A DNA stretch of 37,904 nt from Sedimenticola sp. (GCA_030619405.1 JAUXBK010000002.1:1-37904); one strand, 5' to 3'. Numbered from the stretch's first letter, positions 14,494-23,252 are shown. Notes: a model not told the origin generated them from the letters alone. Program-made: numbers and translations.

Positions 14494-16107
14494 TCAGAAG
14501 CGCCTGCGCAGGTAGCTGATGGCCTGACTGATGGTGAGTTCCATGTTCGAGGGGCCACTGCGGATGTAGAAGAATTCATTCTGCTTGTTACGCAGAAAAA
14601 CCGGCTCCTCTGCCCGTTCGCATTCGATGGCAACCACCTGTCTGCCTTCCAGATCATAGATCGCGAATTGTACGAAACGAGACAGCTCCGGCCCCAGGTG
14701 CTGGTTGAACAGATTCTTGAAATGCAGCCGGCATTTGTCCTCGTTTTCAAATTGATCAGCCTCTGTCCCCATAATAGCACCCGCATCCTCCACTCCGATC
14801 AGCAGAATCCCCCCGTCGGTGTTCATGAACGCAGAGACCCCCTTGAGCCAGGCCAGCTCTATCTCTTTTCCGAACTTGCCGCTGCGCAGGTTCATACGCA
14901 TGGTGGATTTGAACTCCAGGTGGGTGCTCTCGCCACTGTGAATCAGGCTGTACAGGTCATCCTCATAATGCTTCCCGTCGATACTCAGTTTCGGCAGGTC
15001 CTTGAGCTGGGCGCTGTATTTTCGGACCAGCAGCATGGCCAGCAGCGCCGCACCACCCAGCACCGCGATGGCGCTGAACAGTATCAGTTGCCAGTGACGC
15101 ATAAGTACCGAATAGAAACCGGCTATGGGGATTGCCACCCCTAGCCAGGCGCTCTCCTTTGTCTGATACAGTGGCTTGAATCCGCCCCACCACATCTGCC
15201 CGCCACTGGAGAACCGGATCGCCCCGCTCACGGGCTTCCCCTGGCGGCGCCAGGCCTCAACCGCATCGATGGCCAGGGTTCCTCCGTGGCTCCGGCTGGC
15301 AGAGAAAAACGGGTCCTCATTCGATACCACAGGTCCCTCCTTCTCGCCCCGTGGCACATAGACCCCGCCATCCGAAAGAAATATGAAACCCTTCCCCTGC
15401 TTGCCCAGCGGCAACTCATCGACGGTCTTCAGGATGGTGTCCAGTTCCACGTCCAGCGCCACCACTCGAATTGCCTCCCCATCCCGCCAGGCAGCGGAGG
15501 CGGTGATCCCTGTCACCTTCCGGGTGAAGAACAGGTAGGGCCGACCCCAGCTGACTTCACCGCTGGACATCTTCGCGACTGCAGACTTGAACCAGGGCCG
15601 CCGGCGGGGGTCGTAGCTCAGCGTCTCCTCCCAGCTATCCAGCGACTCACCGGAGGCCCGCCACCGACGCCAGGTTACCCGGCCGCTCTCTCCCGGTTCC
15701 CGCTCCCGGCTCAGCCACTGCTGACCATCCCGCATCAGGAAAAACGCCCTGCCCTGGTCGTCCGCAATACTCAAACTGGAGAGCCTTGGCAGATGCGTCA
15801 GCGCGGGGATCAGTTGCCGGGTCAGACGGGCCGGATCACCCAGCTTCAGTTCCTCTGCACGCCCCTGATCTCGCAGTATGGCCAGTTGCCGGGCCACAGG
15901 GTCCAACAGCCGTTTCACCTCTTCCCGCACCAGGGTGGTCGACTGAGAAAGCCGGCCCTGGGCGAGCTCCTTCCGCACCTGGGAGAGCAACAGATAATTG
16001 GCCAGCACCAGGGCCCCCACCGCCAGCAGAACTACCAGTACCAGATCACGAAACAGGTGGAAGCGGACCTGGCCAGGTGAATATTTGAGCAGTGAGAGGA
16101 GTTTCAT
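14494..16107 (-). CDS. Membrane Cache sensor fused to a Schlafen/AlbA_2 domain
   Basis: Order of parts (numbered from ATG 16107): TM helix about 20-41; periplasmic double-Cache-like sensor about 45-325 with the YDPRRRPWF signature; TM helix about 337-362; then a cytoplasmic AlbA_2/Schlafen-type domain about 385-537, with ESTHLEFKST, IELAWLKGVSAFMNTDGGILLIGVEDAG and the FFYIRSGPSN motif. Cache domains bind small ligands. AlbA_2 domains are nucleic-acid-binding and, in some Schlafen proteins, RNA-cleaving. Neither a histidine kinase nor a GGDEF output is present. The result is a one-component membrane sensor with a putative nucleic-acid-acting output. The start is uncertain: an upstream GTG at 16149 is in frame, but a TATAAT box sits between the two, so ATG 16107 is preferred. 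Confidence 0.8.
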   Translation of the reverse strand: MKLLSLLKYSPGQVRFHLFRDLVLVVLLAVGALVLANYLLLSQVRKELAQGRLSQSTTLVREEVKRLLDPVARQLAILRDQGRAEELKLGDPARLTRQLIPALTHLPRLSSLSIADDQGRAFFLMRDGQQWLSREREPGESGRVTWRRWRASGESLDSWEETLSYDPRRRPWFKSAVAKMSSGEVSWGRPYLFFTRKVTGITASAAWRDGEAIRVVALDVELDTILKTVDELPLGKQGKGFIFLSDGGVYVPRGEKEGPVVSNEDPFFSASRSHGGTLAIDAVEAWRRQGKPVSGAIRFSSGGQMWWGGFKPLYQTKESAWLGVAIPIAGFYSVLMRHWQLILFSAIAVLGGAALLAMLLVRKYSAQLKDLPKLSIDGKHYEDDLYSLIHSGESTHLEFKSTMRMNLRSGKFGKEIELAWLKGVSAFMNTDGGILLIGVEDAGAIMGTEADQFENEDKCRLHFKNLFNQHLGPELSRFVQFAIYDLEGRQVVAIECERAEEPVFLRNKQNEFFYIRSGPSNMELTISQAISYLRRRF

Positions 16108-16114
16108 GGGCACG

Positions 16115-16120
16115 ATTATA
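16115..16120 (-). promoter_or_regulatory. TATAAT -10 box just before the Cache-AlbA_2 gene
   Basis: A perfect TATAAT on the minus strand ends 7 nt before ATG 16107, and no ribosome-binding site is visible between them. If used, transcription would begin at or next to the start codon, giving a leaderless or nearly leaderless mRNA. No clear -35 is seen. Confidence 0.3.
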
Positions 16121-16225
16121 CCGGCAGCCCGATCGCGGAGCATCCGCACAGTGATAAACTTGCTGTTTCGTTCCCATCACCGGGTGATATGCTGAATAAC
16201 AACGAGCAGGATTCAAGTTAGACCC

Positions 16226-16318
16226 ATGAAGTGCAAGGTGCTGATTATCGAGGATGACCCGGATATCGCCCGACTGGTGCAGATGCCCCTGTACGGGCTT
16301 CGGGGCCTCGGCTTCAAA
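16226..16318 (+). pseudogene. Truncated response-regulator receiver fragment
   Basis: The frame starts MKCKVLIIEDDPDIARLVQ, a textbook beta1-alpha1 start of an OmpR-type receiver domain with the acidic pair E9-D10-D11. It keeps similarity for about 30 residues (to LRGLGF) and then runs into the 3' end of the convergent SleB gene, out of homology, stopping at 16402. The phospho-acceptor Asp and the output domain are missing. It is a 5' remnant of a two-component regulator deleted at the junction near 16315. Confidence 0.65.
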
Positions 16319-16943
16319 GCAGCTCACTCACCCTGCTGTGGTAGAAGATATGCTGGCCTATCCTGTCCCCCTCAACCAGCAGTTTTTTCCAGTAGGGGTT
16401 GACATAAGTGGCGTGGTACCAGAGTGCACCATTGGTCGGATCCTTGGAGAAACCAAAATAGACCGCATAGGCCCGTTCCACCGACTGCTTCCAGGCTTTA
16501 CGGTCTTTCGGTTCATCTGACCGGCCATCGCACCACCAGGAAAACTGACAGCGATTGCGCCTCACTTCACCCCCCTGATGAACCACCTCGCACACCGTGT
16601 CCGGGTATTTCTTGCTGGCAATCCGGTTCATCACGACATGCCCCACTGCCCGCTGGCCCTCTTCCGGCTCACTGCGCGCTTCGAAATAGATGTTCTGGGC
16701 CAGGCACTGCACTTCGCTCTTCAGCTGGGACAACTGCTGTATCCCAACCTCACCCATCAACTGCTGCAGAAGCGTCGGCTCTGCTGAAGCATCCGCACTC
16801 CGGCCAGGCCGGTAGTTGACCCTTTCGTACTCTGATGTTGCCGCCACCATGGTTTCACCGGGATCCGACAACACCAGGGTTGGAAAAACACCCGCTAAAA
16901 CAAGGGCTGTGATGCCCATTCGTACGATAAATCGCTTCATCAT
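16314..16943 (-). CDS. SleB/CwlJ-type cell wall hydrolase (Hydrolase_2)
   Basis: The Hydrolase_2 domain occupies roughly the C-terminal 130 residues: LAQNIYFEARSEPEEGQRAVGHVVMNRI with the presumed catalytic Glu, then CQFSWWCDG and the ALWYHATYVNPYW motif. The family cleaves peptidoglycan glycan strands (lytic or muramidase-like). An N-terminal signal peptide (MMKRFIVRMGITALVLAGVF) indicates export. ATG at 16943 was chosen because the signal peptide starts there, although the frame is open to 17159. The stop codon abuts the truncated response-regulator fragment on the other strand, so its 3' end lies at a rearrangement junction; the domain itself seems complete. Confidence 0.85.
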   Translation of the reverse strand: MMKRFIVRMGITALVLAGVFPTLVLSDPGETMVAATSEYERVNYRPGRSADASAEPTLLQQLMGEVGIQQLSQLKSEVQCLAQNIYFEARSEPEEGQRAVGHVVMNRIASKKYPDTVCEVVHQGGEVRRNRCQFSWWCDGRSDEPKDRKAWKQSVERAYAVYFGFSKDPTNGALWYHATYVNPYWKKLLVEGDRIGQHIFYHSRVSELL

Positions 16944-17049
16944 GGCGTAAACCAGTATCCCATCGCTAATCGGCCACTCTGCTCCGCCATCTGCTGCTTG
17001 CAGCCGGGGCTTGAACTCAAGCAGAAATCGTGCCAATCTGACGAATTTC

Positions 17050-17088
17050 AATAGATTACCGGTAGTTGAATTACTAATATAATCTATT
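17050..17088. promoter_or_regulatory. AT-rich inverted repeat upstream of the SleB-type gene
   Basis: AATAGATTA (17050-17058) and TAATCTATT (17080-17088) form a perfect 9-bp inverted repeat around 21 bp of AT-rich DNA, about 110-145 bp before the gene start. It may be an operator or a weak hairpin; no regulator is known. Confidence 0.3.
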
Positions 17089-17128
17089 AGTCGAGGTCGA
17101 GTGTAAAAAATACTGACATATGAAAATA

Positions 17129-17229
17129 AGGAAAAACAGGGCCAAGGACCGAGGACCAAGGAAAAGATAGAATCATCTTACCTCAATCCTCGGCCCTGTA
17201 TTTCCTGGGTCCTTGGCCCTGTTTTTCCT
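17129..17229. repeat. 22-bp perfect inverted repeat downstream of ppdK
   Basis: The sequence at 17129-17150 (AGGAAAAACAGGGCCAAGGA plus CC) is repeated exactly inverted at 17208-17229, with inner pairing CCGAGGA/TCCTCGG. On the ppdK strand the right arm also has a degenerate direct copy about 22 bp on (AGGAAATACAGGGCCGAGG). It lies 12 bp after the ppdK stop and could end its transcript as a large hairpin, or be a dispersed repeat. Confidence 0.6.
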
Positions 17230-17240
17230 AGGTCCTGCCT

Positions 17241-20009
17241 CTATTCCAACAACTTGGCATGGGCCGCCGCCAGCCTGGCCACCGGTACCCGGGGGGCGGA
17301 GCAGGAGACGTAGTTCAACCCTGCTTTATGGCAGAAGGCGATGGAGCCGGGATGGCCACCGTGCTCACCACAGATACCCACATTCAGGTCGGGACGCTTC
17401 TCCCGGCCCCAGCCGATCGCCAGCTGCATCAGTTTACCCACGCCCTTCACGTCCAGTACCTCGAACGGGTTGTCCTGCAGGATACCGTTCTCGTTGTACA
17501 TGGGCAGGAATTTGTTCTCCGCATCCTCCCGGGAGAAGGAGAAGGTGGCCTGAGTCAGGTCGTTGGTGCCAAAGGAGAAAAAGTCTGCCTCCTCGACCAG
17601 GGAATCGGCCCGCATACAGGCGCGTACCACCTCGATCATGGTGCCAAAGCGGAAATTCAGCTTGTGGCCACAGCTCGCCTCGATATCGGCCTGGATCTCG
17701 TCCACATAGGCCTTGACGTGCTTCAGCTCCTGAGCGGTACAGACCTGGGGCACCATGATGTGGGGATGCACCTCCAGACCCTTGGCTGCACACTCCGCCG
17801 TTGCCTCCAGCACTGCCCGGATCTGCATCTTGTAGATCTCCGGAAAGGTGATGCCCAGACGTACCCCACGGTGACCCAGCATCGGGTTGGTCTCATACAG
17901 GGCCCGCACCTTACGCAGCATGGTCTCCTTCTTGGCGATCGCCTCCTCCACCAGATGGGCGTCCACCAGGTGGCGCATGGAATCCGCCTCGGCCCGGGTC
18001 GCTTCACCTGCCTCATGCAGCAGGGTCAGGGTATTGGCCAATACTTCCATACCACGCACTGACTTGCTCAGGTGGTGTAATTTCTCCAGGTCATCCTGCA
18101 GCTGCTGTTCCGCTGGCAGAAACTCGTGAATCGGGGGATCCAGCAGACGGATGGTCACCGGCCGCGGCGCCATCGCCTCGAACAGCGCCTTGAAGTCGGC
18201 CCGCTGCATCGGCAGCAGCTTGTCCAGCGCCGCCTGGCGCTGGGCCTCATCCTCGGCCACGATCATCTCGATCACCACCGGCAGCCGATCCACCGTATTG
18301 AACATGCGCTCGGTACGGCACAGGCCGATACCCTGGGCACCGTACTTGACTGCACGGACCGCGTCCGGCGGGGTATCGGCATTGGCCAGCACGGCCAGCG
18401 TCGCCACCTCGTCCGCCCAGCCCAGCAGGGTATTGAGCTCGGAGGTGAACTCCGGTTCCACCGTCGGGATCTCGCCCAGATAGACGTTGCCGCTGCTGCC
18501 ATCGATGGTGATGACACTGCCCTCTTTGATAATCGAGTCACCCACATAGGCCTCCCGCCGCATCACGTCCACCTGGATGCCCTCGGCACCGGCCACGCAG
18601 GGTTTGCCCATACCGCGGGCCACCACGGCTGCATGGGAGGTCTTGCCACCCCGGCTGGTGAGGATACCCTCTGCGGCAAAAAAGCCGTGGATATCTTCCG
18701 GTTTGGTCTCTTCCCGTAACAGGATCACCTTGTGACCGCCGCTCTTGCCCAGCTCCTCGGCCCGGTCGGCATCAAACACCGCCTCTCCGAAAGCGGCACC
18801 CGGCGAGGCCGGCAGCCCCTGGGCCAGAGGTTTGGCTCGAAAGCCGGGGTCGAGACGGGGGTAAAGCATCTGCTCCAGCATATCCGGCTGAATCCGCAGC
18901 AACGCCTCCTCCCGGCTGATCAACCCCTCCTTCTCCATCTCCACCGAGGTGCGGACCATAGCGATGGCATTCATCTTACCGTTGCGGGTCTGCAGACAGT
19001 AGAGGATGCCCCGTTCGATGGTGAACTCGAAGTCCTGCACCTCACGGTAGTGCTGTTCCAGTTTCTGTCGCAACTGTTCAAGCTGACGGGCCATCTCCGG
19101 CATCTCCGTCGCCATCCGATCGATGGGCTTGGGGGTGCGGATACCCGCTACCACGTCCTCACCCTGGGCATTCACCAGGTACTCGCCGTACAGCTTGTTC
19201 TCGCCGGTACCCGGGTTGCGGGTGAAGCCCACGCCGGTGGCAGAGTCGTCACCCCGATTACCGAACACCATGGTGCAGACATTAACCGCTGTGCCATTGG
19301 CCATGTCGGGCGTGATATTGAACTCCCGACGATAATCCACGGCCCGCTTGCCCGACCATGAACCAAACACCGCCTTGATGGCGATCTCCAATTGCTGGTA
19401 GGGGTCTTCCGGGAAAGGACGGCCGGTGTGATCCTCAACCACTCGCAGAAAACGCTCGCTGATCTCCTTCAGGCCATCCGCCGACAGGCCCACATCCTCG
19501 GTGACATGGGCCTGCTGCTTGACCGCGTCGAACTCCAGGTCGAACAGTTCGTCCGGAATCCCCTGCGCGACCTTGCCAAACAGCTGGATGAAACGGCGAT
19601 AGGCGTCGTAACCGAAGCGCGGGTCTCCGGTCTGCTCGATCTCCCCCTGCAGGGTCTCGGCGTTGAGCCCCAGGTTGAGGATGGTATCCATCATGCCCGG
19701 CATGGACATGGCGGAACCGCTGCGCACGGAGACCAGCAGCGGGTTGCCGCTGTCACCGAACCCCTTGCCGGTGGCCTGCTCCACCGCACGCATCTGCTCC
19801 CGTACCTGATCCATGATCCCCGGTGCGAGCTCATCACCGTCGGACGCCAGGTACTCCAGGCAGGCCTCGGTGGTGATTACGAATCCCGGGGGCACATTGA
19901 GCCCGATCTGGGTCATCTCGCAGAGATTGGCTCCCTTGCCGCCGAGAAGTTTCTTGTTCTTTCCGTCGCCCTCTGAAAAATTGAAGACCCACTTAGAATT
20001 GCTGGACAT
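17241..20009 (-). CDS. ppdK: Pyruvate, phosphate dikinase
   Basis: The 922-residue protein has the full three-domain plan: N-terminal ATP-binding region (KLLGGKGANLCEMTQIGLNVPPGFVITTEA onward); central swivelling phosphohistidine domain with GGKTSHAAVVARGMGKPC, catalytic His about residue 459; and C-terminal PEP/pyruvate barrel with GTMIEVVRA, FFSFGTNDLTQ and GICGEHGGHP then CSAPRVP with the catalytic Cys. Reaction: ATP plus phosphate plus pyruvate to and from AMP plus PPi plus PEP. With ATP-PEPCK nearby, it gives a reversible PEP node. AAGGAG lies about 11 nt before the ATG. No PPDK regulatory protein is visible in the window. It is divergent from valS with a 181-bp gap. Confidence 0.97.
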   Translation of the reverse strand: MSSNSKWVFNFSEGDGKNKKLLGGKGANLCEMTQIGLNVPPGFVITTEACLEYLASDGDELAPGIMDQVREQMRAVEQATGKGFGDSGNPLLVSVRSGSAMSMPGMMDTILNLGLNAETLQGEIEQTGDPRFGYDAYRRFIQLFGKVAQGIPDELFDLEFDAVKQQAHVTEDVGLSADGLKEISERFLRVVEDHTGRPFPEDPYQQLEIAIKAVFGSWSGKRAVDYRREFNITPDMANGTAVNVCTMVFGNRGDDSATGVGFTRNPGTGENKLYGEYLVNAQGEDVVAGIRTPKPIDRMATEMPEMARQLEQLRQKLEQHYREVQDFEFTIERGILYCLQTRNGKMNAIAMVRTSVEMEKEGLISREEALLRIQPDMLEQMLYPRLDPGFRAKPLAQGLPASPGAAFGEAVFDADRAEELGKSGGHKVILLREETKPEDIHGFFAAEGILTSRGGKTSHAAVVARGMGKPCVAGAEGIQVDVMRREAYVGDSIIKEGSVITIDGSSGNVYLGEIPTVEPEFTSELNTLLGWADEVATLAVLANADTPPDAVRAVKYGAQGIGLCRTERMFNTVDRLPVVIEMIVAEDEAQRQAALDKLLPMQRADFKALFEAMAPRPVTIRLLDPPIHEFLPAEQQLQDDLEKLHHLSKSVRGMEVLANTLTLLHEAGEATRAEADSMRHLVDAHLVEEAIAKKETMLRKVRALYETNPMLGHRGVRLGITFPEIYKMQIRAVLEATAECAAKGLEVHPHIMVPQVCTAQELKHVKAYVDEIQADIEASCGHKLNFRFGTMIEVVRACMRADSLVEEADFFSFGTNDLTQATFSFSREDAENKFLPMYNENGILQDNPFEVLDVKGVGKLMQLAIGWGREKRPDLNVGICGEHGGHPGSIAFCHKAGLNYVSCSAPRVPVARLAAAHAKLLE

Positions 20010-20085
20010 AATTTTTTACTGCTCCTTATAATCTTTGGCTGGAATTGATCATCGCCCGCAGACACTTCTGCGCGCCGGAATTCGG

Positions 20086-20091
20086 TATAAT
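20086..20091 (+). promoter_or_regulatory. Candidate -10 box for valS
   Basis: A perfect TATAAT lies 100 bp before the valS ATG in the ppdK-valS divergent gap, followed by a G-rich discriminator-like stretch. No -35 at the optimal spacing is obvious. Confidence 0.35.
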
Positions 20092-20190
20092 GCGGGGTTC
20101 CTGAGTCTGCATTCGGGGTTTATCCGATGGCCCCCGCGAATCCAGTCTGAATGTTAAGCGACCCATTTTACCTCATTATTACGGCGACTG

Positions 20191-23166
20191 ATGGAAAAAA
20201 CATACGAACCGCACAGCCTGGAGCAGCGCTGGTACCAGACCTGGGAACAGCGGGGCTGCTTCGCCCCCGCCGAAGATGCGAGCAGGGACAACCCCTACTG
20301 CATCATGATCCCTCCGCCCAACGTCACCGGCAGGCTGCACATGGGCCACGCCTTTCAGGACACCATCATGGATGCCCTGATCCGCTACCATCGGATGCGC
20401 GGTGACAAGACCCTGTGGCAGGCCGGCTCCGACCACGCCGGCATCGCCACTCAGATGGTGGTGGAGCGCTTGCTGGAGCGGGAGGGCAAGGGCCGCCATG
20501 ACCTGGGGCGTGAGCGATTCATCGAACGGGTGTGGGAGTGGAAGCAGCAGTCGGGCAACACCATCACCCGACAGCTGCGCCGCATGGGGGCCTCTCTGGA
20601 CTGGGAGCAGGAGCGCTTCACCATGGACGAGGGACTCTCCGAGGCAGTCAAGGAGGTGTTCGTCCGGCTCTACGAAGAGGGTCTGATCTACCGGGGCAAA
20701 CGACTGGTCAACTGGGACCCGGTGCTGCACACAGCGGTGTCCGACCTGGAGGTGCTCTCCGGGGAGGAGAGCGGACACATGTGGCACATGCGCTACCCTC
20801 TGAGCAACGGCCAGGGCCACCTGATCGTCGCCACCACCCGCCCGGAGACCCTGATCGGCGACTGCGCGGTCGCCGTGCACCCGGGGGACGAGCGCTATAA
20901 GCACCTGCTGGGTGAGCTGGTCGAGCTGCCGCTCACCGGCCGCCGCATCCCCATCATCGCCGACGAACACGTAGACCCCGAGTTCGGTACCGGCTGCGTC
21001 AAGATCACCCCGGCCCACGACTTCAACGACTACCAGGTGTGGCAGCGCCACCGGGACGAAAAGGCGATCTCGGAACAGCCCCACGGCGGTCTGATCAACA
21101 TCTTCACCGTGGACGCTTCCCTGCGTGACAACGAAGAGGAGGAGGATGGGCTGATCCCGCAGCAATACGTGGGACTGGACCGTTACCAGGCCCGCAAACG
21201 GATGGTCGCTGATCTGGACGCAGCCGAGCTGCTGGAGAAGATCGAGGCCCACAAGCTGATGGTGCCCCGGGGCGACCGCTCCGGCAGCGTGATCGAACCC
21301 TTCCTCACCGATCAGTGGTACGTGAAGGTCAAGCCCCTGGCCCGGCCCGCCATCGAGGCGGTGGAAAACGGCCGCATCCGCTTCGTACCCGACAACTGGA
21401 AGAACACTTACTTCGAGTGGATGCGCAACATCGAGGACTGGTGCATCAGCCGCCAGATCTGGTGGGGCCACCGGATCCCCGCCTGGTACGACGACGCGGG
21501 TAACGTGTACGTGGGCCGTGACGAGGCGGAGGTGCGGGAGCAGCACGGGCTGGCCCCGGACTACCCCCTGCGCCAGGACGAGGATGTGCTGGATACCTGG
21601 TTCAGCTCCGCCCTCTGGCCCTTCTCCACCCTGGGCTGGCCCGAGCAGACCGAACGGCTGGCCACCTTCTATCCCACCAGCGTGCTGGTGACCGGCTTCG
21701 ACATCATCTTCTTCTGGGTCGCCCGCATGATCATGATGGGGCTGAAATTCATGGGTGACGTCCCGTTCCGGGAGATTTACATCCATGGGCTGGTGCGCGA
21801 CTCTCACGGGGAGAAGATGTCCAAATCCAAGGGCAACGTGCTGGACCCCATCGACCTGATCGACGGCATCGAGCTGGAGCCTCTGGTGGAGAAACGCACC
21901 AGCGGCATGATGCAGCCCCAGCTGGCGAAGCGGATCGAACGGCAGACCCGCGAGGACTTCCCGGACGGCATCCCTTCCTTCGGCACCGACGCCCTGCGCT
22001 TCACCTTTGCCGCGCTCGCCACCACCGGACGTGACATCAAGTTCGACCTGGGGCGGATCGAGGGCTACCGCAACTTCTGCAACAAACTGTGGAACGCGGC
22101 CCGTTTCGTACTGATGAACACGGAAGGCCAGGACTGTGCCGCACAGGGAAGTGCAAATGCCGCGGGAGGCAGGACGCCGGAAGCGGCCGGTAGCGAGGGA
22201 GGCGAGATCGAGCTGAGCATGGCAGACCGCTGGATCGTCTCCCGCCTGCAAAGCACCGAACAGGCGGTGTCCAACGCCATCGAGAGCTATCGTCTCGACC
22301 AGGCGGCGAAGGCGATCTACGAGTTCACCTGGAACGAGTACTGTGACTGGTATCTGGAGCTGTGCAAGCCGGTACTGAACGACGACAGCGCCTCCGATGC
22401 CGCCCGGCGGGGCACCCGCCGCACCCTGGTACGGGTGCTGGAGACGCTGCTGCGGCTGGCCCACCCCATCATGCCCTTCATCACCGAGGAGATCTGGCAG
22501 CAGGTCGCCCCGCTAGCCGGAAAGTCCGGCGACGTACAAAGAAATACAAGTGCCGCAGAAGGCACGACTGCACGAATGCAGGAGGTAGAGCGAAACAGGA
22601 AGCCCGGGCCGAGGATGCCGGGAGCGACCGAGACCATCATGCTGCAGCCCTACCCCGCCAGCGACGGGCGCCTCATCGACCCGGAAGCGGAGGCGGAGAT
22701 GGAGTGGGTGATGCAGTTCATCCTGGGCGTGCGTCGCATCAAGGGCGAAATGAACATCGCCCCTGGCAAACCCCTCCCGGTGCTGCTGCAGAACAGCTCG
22801 GCCCGGGACCGGGCGTGGCTGGAGAAGAACCGGCACTACCTCGATTTCCTGGCTCGGCTGGAATCGGTCACCCTGCTGGATGACACGGACGAGGCCCCTG
22901 AGTCGGCCACTGCCCTGGTGGGCGAGATGAAGCTGCTGATCCCGATGGCCGGTCTGATCGACAAGGCGGCGGAGCTGACCCGGCTGGAGAAAGAGATTGG
23001 CAAGATCGAAGCCGATGTCGAGCGGATCGAAAACAAGCTCGCCAACCCCAACTTCGTGGAGCGGGCCCCGGCGACCGTGGTCGACAAGGAGCGCCACAAG
23101 CTGGCGGATCAGCTGTCGGCGCTGACCAAGCTGCGGGAGCAGCTGGAGAAGATCCGGCAACTATAG
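20191..23166 (+). CDS. valS: Valyl-tRNA synthetase with two in-frame insertions
   Basis: Class I synthetase: PPPNVTGRLHMGHAF contains the HIGH-type motif (HMGH at 50-53), the CP1 editing region is present (TTRPETLIGD and the GTGCVKITPAHDFNDY stretch), KMSKS lies at 542-546, and the C-terminal coiled coil occupies about 925-985. It charges tRNA-Val and hydrolyses mischarged Thr-tRNA. Compared with the usual family sequence, two low-complexity insertions occur in the C-terminal half: about residues 650-671 (Ala/Gly-rich, after NTEGQDC) and residues 782-814 (between SGD and TIMLQPYP). Both lie at surface-type junctions of the tRNA-binding region and keep the frame. At 991 residues it is longer than the usual approximately 950. 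The gene is surely essential, so the insertions must be tolerated. Confidence 0.96.
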   Translation: MEKTYEPHSLEQRWYQTWEQRGCFAPAEDASRDNPYCIMIPPPNVTGRLHMGHAFQDTIMDALIRYHRMRGDKTLWQAGSDHAGIATQMVVERLLEREGKGRHDLGRERFIERVWEWKQQSGNTITRQLRRMGASLDWEQERFTMDEGLSEAVKEVFVRLYEEGLIYRGKRLVNWDPVLHTAVSDLEVLSGEESGHMWHMRYPLSNGQGHLIVATTRPETLIGDCAVAVHPGDERYKHLLGELVELPLTGRRIPIIADEHVDPEFGTGCVKITPAHDFNDYQVWQRHRDEKAISEQPHGGLINIFTVDASLRDNEEEEDGLIPQQYVGLDRYQARKRMVADLDAAELLEKIEAHKLMVPRGDRSGSVIEPFLTDQWYVKVKPLARPAIEAVENGRIRFVPDNWKNTYFEWMRNIEDWCISRQIWWGHRIPAWYDDAGNVYVGRDEAEVREQHGLAPDYPLRQDEDVLDTWFSSALWPFSTLGWPEQTERLATFYPTSVLVTGFDIIFFWVARMIMMGLKFMGDVPFREIYIHGLVRDSHGEKMSKSKGNVLDPIDLIDGIELEPLVEKRTSGMMQPQLAKRIERQTREDFPDGIPSFGTDALRFTFAALATTGRDIKFDLGRIEGYRNFCNKLWNAARFVLMNTEGQDCAAQGSANAAGGRTPEAAGSEGGEIELSMADRWIVSRLQSTEQAVSNAIESYRLDQAAKAIYEFTWNEYCDWYLELCKPVLNDDSASDAARRGTRRTLVRVLETLLRLAHPIMPFITEEIWQQVAPLAGKSGDVQRNTSAAEGTTARMQEVERNRKPGPRMPGATETIMLQPYPASDGRLIDPEAEAEMEWVMQFILGVRRIKGEMNIAPGKPLPVLLQNSSARDRAWLEKNRHYLDFLARLESVTLLDDTDEAPESATALVGEMKLLIPMAGLIDKAAELTRLEKEIGKIEADVERIENKLANPNFVERAPATVVDKERHKLADQLSALTKLREQLEKIRQL
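22534..22632 (+). repeat. In-frame repeat insertion inside valS
   Basis: These 99 bp encode 33 extra residues between SGD and TIMLQ of ValS. They contain GAATGCAGGAGGTAGAGCG and GAGGATGCCGGGAGCGACCG. The first shares GCAGGAGGTAGAG with the family iv element at 2676-2869. The second resembles the other valS insertion near 22150-22200 (CAGGACGCCGGAAGCGGCCG). The insert probably derives from a dispersed repeat. Confidence 0.5.
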
Positions 23167-23252
23167 CAATATTTTTCGCTTCCCACGCGAGGCGCTGGTA
23201 CAAGTCACGGAAAAATAAGACATTTCGCCGCGGATTAACGCGGATTACACAG

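Noticed and set aside
15286..16080. A 264-residue plus-strand frame opposite the Cache-AlbA_2 gene
   Set aside because: Pro/Gln/His-rich shadow of a minus-strand gene with clear domains.
20179..22464. A 761-residue open frame on the minus strand across valS
   Set aside because: It is antisense to the clearly coding valS, has His/Val/Gln-rich non-protein composition and matches no family; it is a by-product of GC-rich codon use.
22529..22628. GCGAC repeats flanking the valS insert as a target duplication
   Set aside because: The two copies are 95 bp apart, so removing the segment would break the reading frame; the match is probably chance.
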